From positions 682,001 to 746,000 of the forward strand of contig NZ_CP045644.1 of NCBI RefSeq assembly GCF_009498455.1: 64,000 nt of DNA. The letters are read 5' to 3'. Position numbers and translations under genes: made by a program. Position 1 is the first letter of the stretch; every line of letters starts with the position of its first letter. The DNA comes from Variovorax paradoxus (lineage in GTDB: Bacteria > Pseudomonadota > Gammaproteobacteria > Burkholderiales > Burkholderiaceae_C). The notes beneath the pieces were generated by a model. The model ran no database searches, was not told the origin of the DNA, and saw nothing but the letters and a program-made list of their open reading frames with translations. This document shows, piece by piece, positions 10,301 to 19,562 of this stretch.

Positions 10301-10371
10301 CCCAGCTGCTGAAGTCGCTGGGGCCGCAGTTGCTGCCCGTGCTTCAGCGCAGCGGGTGCGGGGGAGATTGA
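7366..10371 (+). CDS. Class A penicillin-binding protein (GT51 transglycosylase plus transpeptidase)
   Basis: 1001 residues. One N-terminal membrane helix (about 7-27) anchors it in the inner membrane. The glycosyltransferase domain has the catalytic Glu157 in VEDRHL, the GGSTLATQLEK motif and YLDTVPLAARPG. The transpeptidase part has Ser495-x-x-Lys498 (STAK), an SVN motif in KHSVNLVF and the KTG triad at Lys918. It therefore polymerises and cross-links peptidoglycan. It is larger and more divergent than E. coli PBP1a/1b, and the GT51 motif EDxxF is EDRHL here. The ATG at 7366 is preferred to GTG at 7342 because GAGG lies just before it. Confidence 0.85.
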   Translation: MTRRFKTLFWVGAGLAVGGTLAALVANELKTSRLQSALWRDLASGANFSVDAGASDAIRFPRNGPYDERLGYHQLPGYIERLKPQGYVVTRQARMSPRLIELQDHGLFAPYREKNQAGLTVRDCRHAALLHTRVPKRAYERFEDVPPLLVSALLFVEDRHLLDAQPLQRNPAIDPERFAKAALEQALRAVGLGQSATGGSTLATQLEKYRHSPQGRTGSVGEKLRQMASASLRAYQDGDDTLARRRQIVVDYLDTVPLAARPGLGEVHGLGDGLWAWYGRDFGEVNRLLADHAEEASAPSDEALRQQAEAFKQALSLMIAQRRPSQHLLGDGAGLARLTDSYLRLMAEAGLITPALRDAALPLPLHLQPPLPPTPRPDFVQRKAASALRTHIATLLDVPRAYDLERLDLEAETSLDGEAQALVAQVLAGLRTPAAAKAAGLYGAHLLDPGADPSPLVYSFTLFERSAGANLLRVQADNIDQPFDVNQGARLDLGSTAKLRTLVSYLELVAELHAGWADLSTAQLSALATSPRDPLGAWARQYLLRAKDRSLTPMLEAAMERKYSANPGESFFTGGGLHQFENFERSRNSSSMTVREGFKHSVNLVFIRLMRDLVRHRMFGGASDAERLLKDPADPRRREMLARFADREGSAFLVRFHRKYQRLSAADAEALLLRGLRPSAPRLASVLFTIEPEAGEERLDELLTQRLGKGAGSPRALGALRNTYAGLSLADRGYVARVHPLELWLVGFLRTHPGASLTEVLDASASERQEVYAWLFKTRHKGAQDKRVRELIELDAFAQIHRSWQRVGYPFASLTPSYASAIGASGDRPAALAELMGIIANDGVRLPTQRVGALHFGRDTPYETRLEPHNASAERVLPTEVTATLQRALVGVVNDGTARRLKGALTDENGRALEIGGKTGTGDHRYEQTGRGGRVISQRKIDRSATFVFMIGDRYFGTVMAYVHEPYAARYRFTSALPTQLLKSLGPQLLPVLQRSGCGGD

Positions 10372-10468
10372 CAGGGCGCATTGACAGCTACCTGACTCCT
10401 CTCGTCAGGTCCCGGTCGGGAACCCCGGCCTACCCTTGGGCCCACAACATCGCCCCAGGGGACACACC

Positions 10469-11776
10469 ATGACTTCCGCGCCCGCCCACGCGCAGACCTC
10501 CTCGAAATTCGCCACCGTCCTGCGCGTGACCGGCGGCAACTTCATGGAGATGTTCGACTTCTTCCTGTTCGGCTTCTACGCCACGCAGATCTCGAAGGCC
10601 TTCTTCCCCGCGGGCAACGAGTTCGCGTCGCTGATGCTGACCTTCATGACCTTCGGCGCAGGCTTCCTGATGCGACCGCTGGGCGCCATCTTTCTCGGCG
10701 CGTACGTCGACCGCGTGGGCCGCCGCCAGGGCCTGATCGTCACGCTCGCGCTGATGGCCGTCGGCACCTTGCTGATCGCCTGCGTGCCGAGCTACGCGAC
10801 CCTCGGCGTCATCGCGCCGCTGCTGGTGCTGGTCGGCCGGCTGCTGCAGGGCTTCTCGGCCGGCGTGGAACTGGGCGGCGTGTCGGTGTACCTCTCGGAG
10901 ATGGCCACGCCGGGCCGCAAGGGCTTCTACGTGAGCTGGCAGTCGGCCAGCCAGCAAGTCGCCATCGTCGTGGCGGCCGCGCTCGGCTACTGGCTCAATG
11001 TGACCTTCACCTCGCAGGAGATCGGCGACTTCTACTGGCGTGTGCCTTTCTTCGTCGGCTGCCTGATCGTGCCGGTGCTGTTCGTCATTCGCCGCTCGCT
11101 GCAGGAGACCGAGGCGTTCATGGCGCGCAAGCACCGCCCCGACGCGCCCGAGATCTTCCGCTCGATGGTCGCCAACTGGGGCCTCGTCGTCGCCGGGATG
11201 ATGCTGGTGTCGATGACCACCGTGTCGTTCTACCTGATCACCGTCTACACGCCCACCTTCGGCAAGGCCGTGCTGCACCTGAGCACGACCGACGCGCTCA
11301 TCGTCACGCTGTGCGTGGCCATCTCGAACTTCATCTGGCTGCCGATCATGGGCTCGCTGTCGGACCGCGTGGGGCGCAAGCCGCTGCTGGTTCTGTTCAC
11401 CGTGCTGACCATCCTCACGGCCTATCCGTCGCTCAAGTGGCTGGTCGGTGCGCCGAGCTTCGCGCGCATGCTCGAGGTCGAGCTGTGGCTGTCGTTCCTG
11501 TACGCCAGCTACAACGGCGCGATGGTGGTGGCGCTCACCGAGGTGATGCCGGTCAGCGTGCGCACAGCAGGCTTCTCGCTGGCCTACAGCCTTGCGACGG
11601 CGCTGTTCGGCGGCTTCACGCCGGCCATTGCCACGGGCCTGATCGAGATGACCGGCGACAAGGGCGCGCCCGGCCTGTGGATGACGGCCGCCGCAGCCTG
11701 CGGCCTGATCGCCACGCTGGTGCTGTACCGCCGCAACGTCGATCCGGCCGACGCGGGCCGCGTGCCCGCCGTCTGA
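10469..11776 (+). CDS. MFS transporter, citrate/tricarballylate-proton symporter class
   Basis: 435 residues with about 12 hydrophobic segments. The start region [20 protein letters not shown] and the first loop [13 protein letters not shown] are typical of the metabolite:H+ symporter subfamily that includes citrate, tricarballylate and alpha-ketoglutarate carriers; [20 protein letters not shown] is the helix-5 motif. A GGGG run about 8 bases before ATG 10469 can serve as ribosome-binding site. It imports a di- or tricarboxylate by inference; the substrate is not determined. It is 42 bases upstream of hemE, on the same strand. Confidence 0.85.
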   Translation: MTSAPAHAQTSSKFATVLRVTGGNFMEMFDFFLFGFYATQISKAFFPAGNEFASLMLTFMTFGAGFLMRPLGAIFLGAYVDRVGRRQGLIVTLALMAVGTLLIACVPSYATLGVIAPLLVLVGRLLQGFSAGVELGGVSVYLSEMATPGRKGFYVSWQSASQQVAIVVAAALGYWLNVTFTSQEIGDFYWRVPFFVGCLIVPVLFVIRRSLQETEAFMARKHRPDAPEIFRSMVANWGLVVAGMMLVSMTTVSFYLITVYTPTFGKAVLHLSTTDALIVTLCVAISNFIWLPIMGSLSDRVGRKPLLVLFTVLTILTAYPSLKWLVGAPSFARMLEVELWLSFLYASYNGAMVVALTEVMPVSVRTAGFSLAYSLATALFGGFTPAIATGLIEMTGDKGAPGLWMTAAAACGLIATLVLYRRNVDPADAGRVPAV

Positions 11777-11818
11777 ACCGCCGCCGCCAGCCCGCGGGGG
11801 CCCTGCGACAATCGGGCC

Positions 11819-12928
11819 ATGCCTTTCGCCCCTTTGCAAAACGACACCTTCCTGCGGGCCTGCTGGCGCCAGGCCACCGATCACACGCCCGTCTGGCTCA
11901 TGCGCCAGGCCGGCCGCTACCTCCCTGAATACGTTGCCACGCGCGCCAAGGCCGGCAGCTTCATGGGGCTGGCCACCAACACCGACTACGCCACCGAGGT
12001 CACGCTGCAGCCGCTGGCGCGCTACCCGCTCGACGCGGCCATCCTGTTCTCGGACATCCTCACGGTGCCCGACGCGATGGGCCTGGGCCTGTCGTTCGAG
12101 GCCGGCGAAGGCCCGCGCTTTGCGCGCCCGGTGCGCGACGAAGCGGCCGTGGCCGCGCTCGAAGTGCCCGACCTGAACAAGCTGCGCTACGTGTTCGACG
12201 CCGTGGGCTCGATCCGCAAGGCGCTCAACGGCCGCGTGCCGCTGATCGGCTTCTCGGGCAGCCCGTGGACGCTGGCCTGCTATATGGTCGAAGGCGCGGG
12301 CTCGAGCGACTACCGCCTCGTCAAAAGCATGCTGTACGGCCGCCCCGACCTGATGCACCGCATCCTCGCGGTCAATGCCGATTCGGTGGCCGCGTACCTC
12401 AACGCGCAGATCGACGCCGGCGCGCAGGCCGTGATGATCTTCGACAGCTGGGGCGGCGTGCTCGCCGACGGCGCCTTCCACGAATTCAGCCTGGCCTACA
12501 CCGCACGCGTGCTCGCCGGCCTGAAGCGCAACGGCCCCGACGGCCAGCCGGTGCCGCGCATCGTCTTCACCAAGGGCGGCGGCCTGTGGCTCGGCGCCAT
12601 GCGCGCGCTCGACTGCGAAGTGCTTGGCGTCGACTGGACCGTGAACCTCGCGGCCGCGCGCCGCCTCGTGGCCGAAGGTGCCGAGGACAAGGCCAAGGCG
12701 ATCCAGGGCAACATCGATCCGAACGTGCTGTTCGCTCCGCCCGCGGCCATCGAGGCCGAGGTCGGCAAGGTGCTGCAGGCGTTCGGCAAGCCCCACACCG
12801 ACCGCACCACCACGGGCCCGACGCACATCTTCAACCTGGGCCACGGCATCAGCCAGTTCACGCCGCCCGACCACGTGTCGGCGCTGGTTCAGGCCGTGCA
12901 CGACCAGTCGCGCGCACTGCGCGCCTGA
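11819..12928 (+). CDS. hemE: Uroporphyrinogen decarboxylase
   Basis: 369 residues. It removes four acetate carboxyls from uroporphyrinogen III to give coproporphyrinogen III in haem synthesis. Family signatures are clear: [15 protein letters not shown] near residue 22, [15 protein letters not shown] with the catalytic-region Asp, [24 protein letters not shown], and NLGHGI near the C-terminus. The length matches the family. Confidence 0.97.
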   Translation: MPFAPLQNDTFLRACWRQATDHTPVWLMRQAGRYLPEYVATRAKAGSFMGLATNTDYATEVTLQPLARYPLDAAILFSDILTVPDAMGLGLSFEAGEGPRFARPVRDEAAVAALEVPDLNKLRYVFDAVGSIRKALNGRVPLIGFSGSPWTLACYMVEGAGSSDYRLVKSMLYGRPDLMHRILAVNADSVAAYLNAQIDAGAQAVMIFDSWGGVLADGAFHEFSLAYTARVLAGLKRNGPDGQPVPRIVFTKGGGLWLGAMRALDCEVLGVDWTVNLAAARRLVAEGAEDKAKAIQGNIDPNVLFAPPAAIEAEVGKVLQAFGKPHTDRTTTGPTHIFNLGHGISQFTPPDHVSALVQAVHDQSRALRA

Positions 12929-12942
12929 GTTCACAAGTGTGA

Positions 12943-12966
12943 TCTGCCGACCGCCCGGTTGGCAGA
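12943..12966 (+). terminator. Stem-loop after hemE
   Basis: TCTGCCGACC and GGTTGGCAGA pair over 10 bases (one G-T wobble) around a GCCC loop, 15 bases after the hemE stop. No T-run follows, so it may protect the 3' end or be a weak terminator. Confidence 0.4.
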
Positions 12967-13304
12967 CTCAGCGTCCCCAAAAGCCAGGCGACCGGCGTTT
13001 GTCAAGCCCTAAAACGGCCCCGGACGCCCGACTTATGCACAAAACGCGTGTTGCACTGCGCAAGATTATCTGAGGGGGCGTTCGTTCTGCTCCTAAACCA
13101 ATAGCGACGCTAAGTGGTTGATTTATATAGAGTTTGATTTTTGCTTTTTTTCCGGGCATTCCAGCGGAAGCCTTGAAAATCAAGGCTTCGGCGACCATCC
13201 AGCCGTCTTGTCAACAAAGTTATCCACAGAAACTCTGGATGACCGCCAAAGCGCTGTGAAATCAACAACTTAAGCGGTCTTGCTCCAAAACGCATTAACA
13301 AACC
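12967..13304. other. Intergenic region between hemE and priA with a consensus DnaA box
   Basis: No gene is seen in these 338 bases. The region is AT-richer than its surroundings (TTATATAGAGTTTGATTTTT near 13,121 looks promoter-like). TTATCCACA, an exact DnaA-box consensus, lies at 13,220-13,228, about 77 bases before priA. Confidence 0.55.
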
Positions 13305-15479
13305 TTGCCAAAAAGGACGCCCAGCCCCTCCGCCGAATCGCCGTCCGCAGACGGCGCGCCGCCGGCCCCACACGCTTGTTTCCCCTGGCGGCTCGACATC
13401 GCGGTGCAGACGCCCGCGCATGCCGCTTTGGGTGACCTGCTGAGCTACGCCGGCGCCGAGCCCCTGGTGCCGGGCACGCTGGTGCGGGTGCCGCTGGGCA
13501 AGCGCGAAGTGCTGGGCGTGGTCTGGAACGAGCCGACCTCGCTGGAAGGCGCCGAGCCCGACATGGCGCTCAAACCCGTCGGCGCCGCGCTCGACGCGCT
13601 GGCGCCGCTGGGCGAGGCCTGGCGCGACCTCGTGGCCTTTGCCGGGCGCTACTACCAGCGCTCTATCGGCGAGATCGCGCTGGCCGCCCTGCCGCCGCAG
13701 CTGCGCGACCTGAGCACGACGCAGCTGGCGCGCCGCCTCAAGCGCAAGACCACGGCGGGGCCGGTGGCCGAGACCGCCGAGTCCGCGAACCTGATCGCCC
13801 TCTCCGAAGAGCAGGCGGCCGCGCTGGCCCGCATCGGGGCCGAGACCGGCACCTTCCTGCTGGTCGGCAGCACCGGCAGCGGCAAGACCGAGGTCTACCT
13901 GCGCTGCGTGGCCGACCTGCTCGCGCGCGACCCCGAGGCGCAGGCGCTGGTGATGGTGCCCGAGATCAACCTCACGCCGCAGCTCGAAGCCCGCTTCAAG
14001 GCCCGCTTCGGCGACGAGGCCGTGGTGTCGCTGCACAGCGGCATGACGAATCCGCAGCGGCTCGCGAGCTGGCTGGCGGCGCACGGCGGCGCGGCGCGCA
14101 TCGTGCTGGGCACGCGCATGGCGGTGTTCGCGTCGATCCCGGGGCTGAAGCTCATCGTGGTCGACGAAGAGCACGACCCCAGCTACAAGCAGCAGGAAGG
14201 CGCGCGCTACTCGGCGCGCGACCTCGCCGTGTGGCGCGGCCAGCGCGAAAAAGCCAAGGTGATCCTCGGCTCGGCCACGCCCTCGCTCGAAAGCTGGCAC
14301 CAGAGCCGGCCGCCCGAGGGCGACGACCCGGGCGGGCGCTACGTGCGGCTGGCCATGCCTTCGCGCATCGGCGCGGGCGCGCTGCCGGCCGTGCGGCTGG
14401 TCGACATGAACCTGCAGCCGCCGAAGACGGTGATCTCGGGCGCGCTGCTCGACGCCATCGGCCAGCGCATCGCGCGCGGCGAGCAGAGCATGATCTTCCT
14501 GAACCGGCGCGGCTATGCGCCGGTGCTGGCCTGCGGCGACTGCGGCTGGAAGAGCGAATGCCCGCACTGCAGCGCCTACCGCGTGTTCCACAAGATCGAC
14601 CGCACGCTGCGCTGCCACCACTGCGGCTTCACCGAGCGCGTGCCGCGCGCCTGCCCGGCCTGCGGCAACCCCGACATCGCGCCCGTGGGCCGCGGCACCG
14701 AACGGCTCGAAGAACACCTGGCCGAGCTGTTCGCCGCCGTGAAGCACGCCGACGGCAGCGCGGTGCGCATCGCGCGCATCGACGCCGACAGCACCAAGAA
14801 ACAGGGCGCGCTCGAATCGCAGCTCGCGGCCGTGCATGCGGGCGAGGTCGACGTGCTCGTCGGCACGCAGATGATCGCCAAGGGCCACGACTTCCGCCGC
14901 ATCACGCTGGTGGCCGCAGTGAACCCCGATGGCGCGCTGTTCTCCAGCGACTTCCGCGCGCCCGAGCGCTTGTTCAGCCTGTTGATGCAATCAGCGGGCC
15001 GTGCGGGCCGCGATGCCGCCTACCTCGCGGCGCAGGGCACCAAGGCCGAGATGTGGATCCAGACGCACCATGCGCCGCACCCGCTGTTCGCGGCGCTGCG
15101 CCGGCACGACTACGAGGCCTTCGCCAAGCAGCAGTTGGAAGAACGCCAGGCCGCCGCCATGCCGCCCTTCGCGTTCCAGGCGCTGCTGCGCGCCGACGCG
15201 CGCGAGCAGTCGGTGGCGCAGGGCTTTCTGAACCTTGCGGCCGACAAGGCCGAGGCGCTGCCCGGCGCCGACCTCGTCACGCGCTACCCGGCGGTGCCGC
15301 TGGCGATCCAGCGCGTGGCGAACGTGGAGCGCGCGCAGATGCTCATCGAAAGCCCGTCACGCGCGGCGCTGCAACGCCTGCTGGCCGCCTGGCAGCCGCT
15401 GCTGCATGAGCTGCGGCGCACGCCCGAGGGCAAGGGCGTGATCCGCTGGCTGGTGGACGTGGACCCGCACAGCATCTGA
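13305..15479 (+). CDS. priA: Primosomal protein N' (replication restart helicase PriA)
   Basis: 724 residues with TTG start. PriA reloads the replisome at stalled forks. Visible features: N-terminal 3'-DNA-binding domain (PWRLDIAVQTPAHAALGDLL), Walker A GSTGSGKTEV, the Walker B box VVDEEHD, the zinc-binding cysteine clusters (CGDCGWKSECPHC and CHHCGF, CPACGNPD) and the C-terminal helicase motifs GTQMIAKGHDF and QSAGRAGR. TTG at 13,305 is the first start in the open frame and has no clear ribosome-binding site; a GTG at 13,404 would cut into the conserved N-terminal domain. A DnaA box lies upstream. Confidence 0.93.
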   Translation: MPKRTPSPSAESPSADGAPPAPHACFPWRLDIAVQTPAHAALGDLLSYAGAEPLVPGTLVRVPLGKREVLGVVWNEPTSLEGAEPDMALKPVGAALDALAPLGEAWRDLVAFAGRYYQRSIGEIALAALPPQLRDLSTTQLARRLKRKTTAGPVAETAESANLIALSEEQAAALARIGAETGTFLLVGSTGSGKTEVYLRCVADLLARDPEAQALVMVPEINLTPQLEARFKARFGDEAVVSLHSGMTNPQRLASWLAAHGGAARIVLGTRMAVFASIPGLKLIVVDEEHDPSYKQQEGARYSARDLAVWRGQREKAKVILGSATPSLESWHQSRPPEGDDPGGRYVRLAMPSRIGAGALPAVRLVDMNLQPPKTVISGALLDAIGQRIARGEQSMIFLNRRGYAPVLACGDCGWKSECPHCSAYRVFHKIDRTLRCHHCGFTERVPRACPACGNPDIAPVGRGTERLEEHLAELFAAVKHADGSAVRIARIDADSTKKQGALESQLAAVHAGEVDVLVGTQMIAKGHDFRRITLVAAVNPDGALFSSDFRAPERLFSLLMQSAGRAGRDAAYLAAQGTKAEMWIQTHHAPHPLFAALRRHDYEAFAKQQLEERQAAAMPPFAFQALLRADAREQSVAQGFLNLAADKAEALPGADLVTRYPAVPLAIQRVANVERAQMLIESPSRAALQRLLAAWQPLLHELRRTPEGKGVIRWLVDVDPHSI

Positions 15480-15497
15480 GCGACGCGCGAAGGCGCC

Positions 15498-17144
15498 TCA
15501 GCGCGGACGCAGGATGCGGTTGCGCAGGCCTTCGGGTTTGCGCAGCAAGGGCGCGTCGGGGCCGGAGGCAGCGCTCTTGGCCAGGCGACCGCCGGGCACG
15601 GCAGGGCAGACGCCCGTGACCTGGTGCGAGAGCGCGGCGGCCAGGCGCGCCTCCGCCGGATCGCCGAGCGCATGGCCGAAATCGTCGGGGATGGCGCAGG
15701 TGGGTGCGAGACCGTCCGGGTAGTCGCCGAACCCCTTGGCGTTCACGCTCTGGAACTGCACGCTGAAGTAGGTGGTGCCGCAGTTGTCCTGGGGATAGAA
15801 GCCGTAGGGCTTGCCGCAGGTGGTGCCGCCGATCTGGACCACGTCGATGTCGATGCCGCGCAGGCCGTTGATGAACGCCTCGCTGGCCGAGCAGGTGTCG
15901 GGCCCCGTGAGCACGTAGACGCGCCGCAGGTCGAGGCTGGGCAGCGGCTGGGGCGGGTCGATGGGAGCAAGGAAGCCCAGGGTCGTGGCCCAGAACGGCG
16001 TGGGCAGGAGCGGCTCACCAAACACCGGATCGCGTTCGGTGTGCTTGTTGTTGTAGCGCAGGGACTCGAAGGCTTTGTCGCGCGTCTTCGCCTCGCCGGC
16101 GACCATGAAAGCCAGTTGGCTGGCCATGTCCAGATAGCCGCCGCCGTTGTAGCGCAGGTCGACGACCAACTCGGTGGGCTGCGCCGCGCGCAGTTGCTCG
16201 AAGGCTGTCTTCAGTGGCAGCTCCGCCGTCCCGATGTGGTCGTTGAACTGCAGGTAGCCGACCTTGCGGCCCTCGTTCGGGAGGATCTTGACGTTCTGGA
16301 CAGGCATCGAGGTCACGGCGGCGGCCGTCAGCGCGACCTCGCGCTCGATGCCGCTGACGACGTCGCGAACGGTAAAAAGCGTGCGCGTCCCCGGCGCGGC
16401 GGGAGCAAGCCCCGCGTTGAGGATCTCGATGCCTGCGACCGTGTTGTCGTTCACGAAATCGATGCCGTTGATCTTGAGCACCTGATCGCCGCGCCGCAAA
16501 CCGGCATCCGGCACGGCTGCGGGGGAGCCGGGCTCCACATAGGCCACCAGCAGATCGCGTGGCGGGCGGTCGGCGAAAAACGCCCACTTTGCCCCATAGT
16601 CGACGGACGTGCCGCCGTGCAAGAGCCCTTCCCACCGATCGGTGGCGTAGGCGAAATGGAACAGGTCCTTGCGCGCGCCCGAAGGCGTTGCGCGATGGGT
16701 CTTGAGCAGGTCGAAATAGTCGGACGTGGCGTACAGCGCGGGGTCCAGATCCGGGACTTCGTCGTACCAGAGGTAGGTGTCGTTGGTCCACGCGCGCAGC
16801 CAGTTGTTCTCATCGACCGTGCGGCCGGCCTTGTCGGCGAACGGCTTGCCGTCGTAGCCCGTGCCGGTGCGTGGTGCCGCGCAGCGGTCCTTGTAGAGAC
16901 TCGCGGCGCGGAACACGCCTTCGACCCAGGGCGCATTGCGCAAGGCATCGCCGTCGTCGGGCGCATCGGGCGGTGCCGTGGGTGGGGTGGTGGTGGTGGG
17001 TGGCGTGATGCCCGTGCCGCTGTTCGGCAGGAAGCTGGCACCAGAGCCCCCGTCTCCCCCGCCACCGCAGGCGACGAGCACGGCCATCGGAACGGACAGC
17101 AGCAGAAGACGGGCGAAACGAAAACGCAGGGGGAAAAGAGGCAC
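15498..17144 (-). CDS. S41-family peptidase with PDZ domain, lipoprotein
   Basis: 548 residues. The signal ends in VLVAC followed by a Gly-rich tether (GGGGDGGSG), typical of a lipoprotein. A PDZ-like part (DAGLRRGDQVLKINGID) precedes the S41 catalytic domain KVGYLQFNDHIG, DLRYNGGGYLD. The nucleophile is Ser419 in DTCSASEAF. This resembles C-terminal-processing proteases; the substrate is unknown. Extra cysteines (CAAPRTG, GTTCGK, DNCGTTYF) suggest disulfides in the mature periplasmic protein. It converges on priA with 18 bases between the stops. Confidence 0.88.
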   Translation of the reverse strand: MPLFPLRFRFARLLLLSVPMAVLVACGGGGDGGSGASFLPNSGTGITPPTTTTPPTAPPDAPDDGDALRNAPWVEGVFRAASLYKDRCAAPRTGTGYDGKPFADKAGRTVDENNWLRAWTNDTYLWYDEVPDLDPALYATSDYFDLLKTHRATPSGARKDLFHFAYATDRWEGLLHGGTSVDYGAKWAFFADRPPRDLLVAYVEPGSPAAVPDAGLRRGDQVLKINGIDFVNDNTVAGIEILNAGLAPAAPGTRTLFTVRDVVSGIEREVALTAAAVTSMPVQNVKILPNEGRKVGYLQFNDHIGTAELPLKTAFEQLRAAQPTELVVDLRYNGGGYLDMASQLAFMVAGEAKTRDKAFESLRYNNKHTERDPVFGEPLLPTPFWATTLGFLAPIDPPQPLPSLDLRRVYVLTGPDTCSASEAFINGLRGIDIDVVQIGGTTCGKPYGFYPQDNCGTTYFSVQFQSVNAKGFGDYPDGLAPTCAIPDDFGHALGDPAEARLAAALSHQVTGVCPAVPGGRLAKSAASGPDAPLLRKPEGLRNRILRPR

Positions 17145-17250
17145 GGCGAAGTTCCTGGAAGGCGGTAAGGCGCCACCATCCTAGGAAGCTCTGCGCAGGC
17201 GCGCATTGGACCAAAGTCCTAGATGCAGACCGAACGCGCCGCGTCGGTCG

Positions 17251-17460
17251 TCAGTGGTAGCCGGTGGGCTCCTTGCCCATGTCGACGTAGCGCAGCTCGT
17301 TGTGCCGTCGCCGCGCAACGCTGTTCGGCCAGGCGAACACGACGAGGCTCAGCGCGGCCAGCGCGAGCGCGGCGCCCGTGCCGAGCGTGCCGACATGCCA
17401 GAACCAGCCCACCGCAGCGAGCCAGGCCAACCACATCAGGATGCGAACCAGTATTGCCAT
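17251..17460 (-). CDS. Small two-helix membrane protein, unknown function
   Basis: 69 residues from ATG at 17,460, preceded by GGGGGA. Two hydrophobic stretches (ILMWLAWLAAVGWFWHVG and GAALALAALSLVVFAWP) are followed by a basic tail (ARRRHNELRYVDMG). The frame is open further upstream, but that part is Cys-rich and unlike a membrane-protein start. I do not recognise a family. Confidence 0.6.
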   Translation of the reverse strand: MAILVRILMWLAWLAAVGWFWHVGTLGTGAALALAALSLVVFAWPNSVARRRHNELRYVDMGKEPTGYH

Positions 17461-17716
17461 CGCGTCCCCCACTTGGACCTCACATTTGCACCATTCACAC
17501 CTTGGACTCGGAACCACTGTAGCAGCGCAACTGCATACGCAAGCATTCATCTGAAGAGATAACGCCCGCTATGCCTTAAGGCATGCCCCGGGATTACCCC
17601 GAAATAATCTGCAAAAGGAGTTGACGGTACCCCCCGCCTTGCACAAGCTGTGCCTGTGCGGTTCCATCGCTGGGGCTGCGTGTGTTCGTGCCCGCTCGCT
17701 TGATGCAAAGGTCGCC

Positions 17717-18394
17717 GTGAACTCGTCGTCTCTTCTGGCTGGGGTCGGTGTTGTCGCCGTCTCGCTCGCGTGCCTTGCAGGGTCCGCAGGGGCGGCGGAG
17801 CTCGAACTGCAGGGTCGGCGACTGGTGGTCTCGGGCACGCTCGACGGCAGCAAGGTCAAGGCCTTCACCGAGCATTTGGGCAGCGGCACGGTGCGCACCG
17901 TGGTGTTCGAAGACTCGTTCGGCGGCACCGCCGAAGCCGCCGGCGCGTATGCCGACGCGATCCGCGAGAGCGGCGTGCAGACCGAGGTGCGCGGCCACTG
18001 CATGGCGGCCTGCGCGTATGCGTTCCTGGCTGGCAAGACGCACCGATTCGCAGACGGCCTGCAGGTCAACGGCATTCTGTTGCCGGTGGCCGCCCGCCCC
18101 ACCGCAGCCGAGCTGGCGGTGCGCTGGCGCGGCGAGGAAGCCCGCAAGACGCTGGCCGACTTCACACCCGCCCCGGGCGCCGCCGCAGCAGCAGCGCACC
18201 CGATCGAAACCACCGCGCCCACACCCAAGGACAACTGGCAGCCCGACCACGGCGTGCTCTTCACGGCCAGCCCGACGCTGTTCGGCCGTGTCTACAACAC
18301 CTACTACTGCGACGGCACGCAGGGCCGCGATTTCTCGAAGTGCGAAAGGCTCTCCGACGCCGACCCGTACAAGCTGGGGGTGCTGACCGAGTGA
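17717..18394 (+). CDS. Secreted protein with a ClpP/crotonase-like segment
   Basis: 225 residues from GTG at 17,717, with AAAGG 5 bases upstream and a good signal peptide (LLAGVGVVAVSLACLAGSAGA). A TTG at 17,621, directly behind AAAAGGAG, could give a longer form but would bury the signal. The mature part reads SGTLDGSKVKAF, then VVFEDSFGGTAEAAGAYADAI, RGHCMAACAYAFLAG, resembling periplasmic ClpP-fold proteins in which xCxSACxxAF follows a beta-strand. Here the usual Ser is replaced by Ala (CMAAC). The C-terminus has Cys pairs. Function is unknown. Its stop abuts the stop of the convergent AEC gene with no spacer. Confidence 0.65.
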   Translation: MNSSSLLAGVGVVAVSLACLAGSAGAAELELQGRRLVVSGTLDGSKVKAFTEHLGSGTVRTVVFEDSFGGTAEAAGAYADAIRESGVQTEVRGHCMAACAYAFLAGKTHRFADGLQVNGILLPVAARPTAAELAVRWRGEEARKTLADFTPAPGAAAAAAHPIETTAPTPKDNWQPDHGVLFTASPTLFGRVYNTYYCDGTQGRDFSKCERLSDADPYKLGVLTE

Positions 18395-19414
18395 TCAGCG
18401 CAGCGCGCCGACCGCCACCGGGAAGGTGAAGAACGCCGCCACCGTCGTCCACAGGATGATGCGTGCGATGCGGCCGTTGTCGGCGCCGAAGCGCTCGGCC
18501 AGCATCGACACGTTGCTCGCGCTCGGCAGCGCGGCGACGAGCACGATCACCGCGAGCGCCGACGGTGCCAGCGGCAGCCCGAGCGCGATGGCGCCGCGCC
18601 CCAGCGCCCAGACGGCCAGCGGATGCAGCACCAGCTTCACGAGCACCACAGGCAGTACATCGGCCAGCGGGGCCTTCGGCGCGGGCCCGGCGCCGGTGCC
18701 CATCGCCGCCGCCACCATGGCGCTGGCGCCGTGCTCGCGCGCCACCAGCGCCGAGCGCGCGAGCACCGCGCCGATGGTGAAGAGCGCCACGGGCGAGGCC
18801 GCGTCGGCCAGCATGGCGATGGTGCGCTCGACCGGCCCGGGCAGCTGCCAGCGCATCGCCGACAGCAGCACGCCCAGCAGGATCGACCAGGGCATCGGGT
18901 TCACGAGGATGCCGCGCAGCGCCTTGCGCGCGGCCTGCGTGGCGCCCTGGCGGCCTGCGCTGCCGGCACCGTCGAGCCGCGACAGCGCGATGCACAGCGA
19001 CGAGGTCACGACGAGGTCGAACGCGATGGTGATGATGATCGGCCCGGCCGCCTGCGCGCCCAGCAGCGCCACCAGCAGCGGCACGCCCATGAAGCCGGTG
19101 TTCGGAAAGGCCGCCACCAGCGCGCCGAAAGCCGCGTCGTTCCAGCCGATGCGCGCATTGCGCGTGAACAGCACCACGCCCGCCACCACGGCCAGCGCGC
19201 AGATGCCCCAGATCAGTGCCACGCTGCCGTCCAGCAGCTGCGCGATGGGCGTGCTGGCGCCGAAGCGCAGCAGCATGCAGGGCAGCGCGAAATACAGCAC
19301 GAAGGTGTTGAGCCCCGGAATCGCCTCCAGCGGCAGGATGCGGGTGCGGGCGGCGGCATAGCCGGCCGCGATCAGGGCGAAGAAAGGAAAAGTAACAAGG
19401 AAAACAGGCAGCAC
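18395..19414 (-). CDS. AEC-family (auxin efflux carrier) transporter
   Basis: 339 residues with about ten hydrophobic helices in two halves. Family features are LNTFVLYFALPCMLLRF in the first half, AAFPNTGFMGVPLLVALLG, and LPSASNVSMLAERFGAD near the end. AEC carriers export or import small organic acids such as malate or malonate; the substrate is not predictable. GTG at 19,414 is chosen because LPVFLVTFPFFALIAAGY is the usual family opening and AAGGAGG lies about 14 bases upstream; the open frame extends further but that part is hydrophilic and unrelated. Confidence 0.85.
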   Translation of the reverse strand: MLPVFLVTFPFFALIAAGYAAARTRILPLEAIPGLNTFVLYFALPCMLLRFGASTPIAQLLDGSVALIWGICALAVVAGVVLFTRNARIGWNDAAFGALVAAFPNTGFMGVPLLVALLGAQAAGPIIITIAFDLVVTSSLCIALSRLDGAGSAGRQGATQAARKALRGILVNPMPWSILLGVLLSAMRWQLPGPVERTIAMLADAASPVALFTIGAVLARSALVAREHGASAMVAAAMGTGAGPAPKAPLADVLPVVLVKLVLHPLAVWALGRGAIALGLPLAPSALAVIVLVAALPSASNVSMLAERFGADNGRIARIILWTTVAAFFTFPVAVGALR

Positions 19415-19562
19415 ACCGGCATTGTCGTCCTCCTTGGCCGCGCGATGCCCGCTGACACAGGGGGCCGGAGCCGGCCCCGTATCATTGCCCGCTTTGCGAC
19501 GGTCGCGCCCTGCGGCCTCTCCTGCTTTCCCGTCTTTTCGCTTTCCCGGTTCCCCCTCCCCC

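Noticed and set aside
10389..10409. ACCTGA...TCAGGT inverted repeat between the PBP and MFS genes
   Set aside because: Only 6 base pairs and no T-run; not enough for a terminator or operator call.
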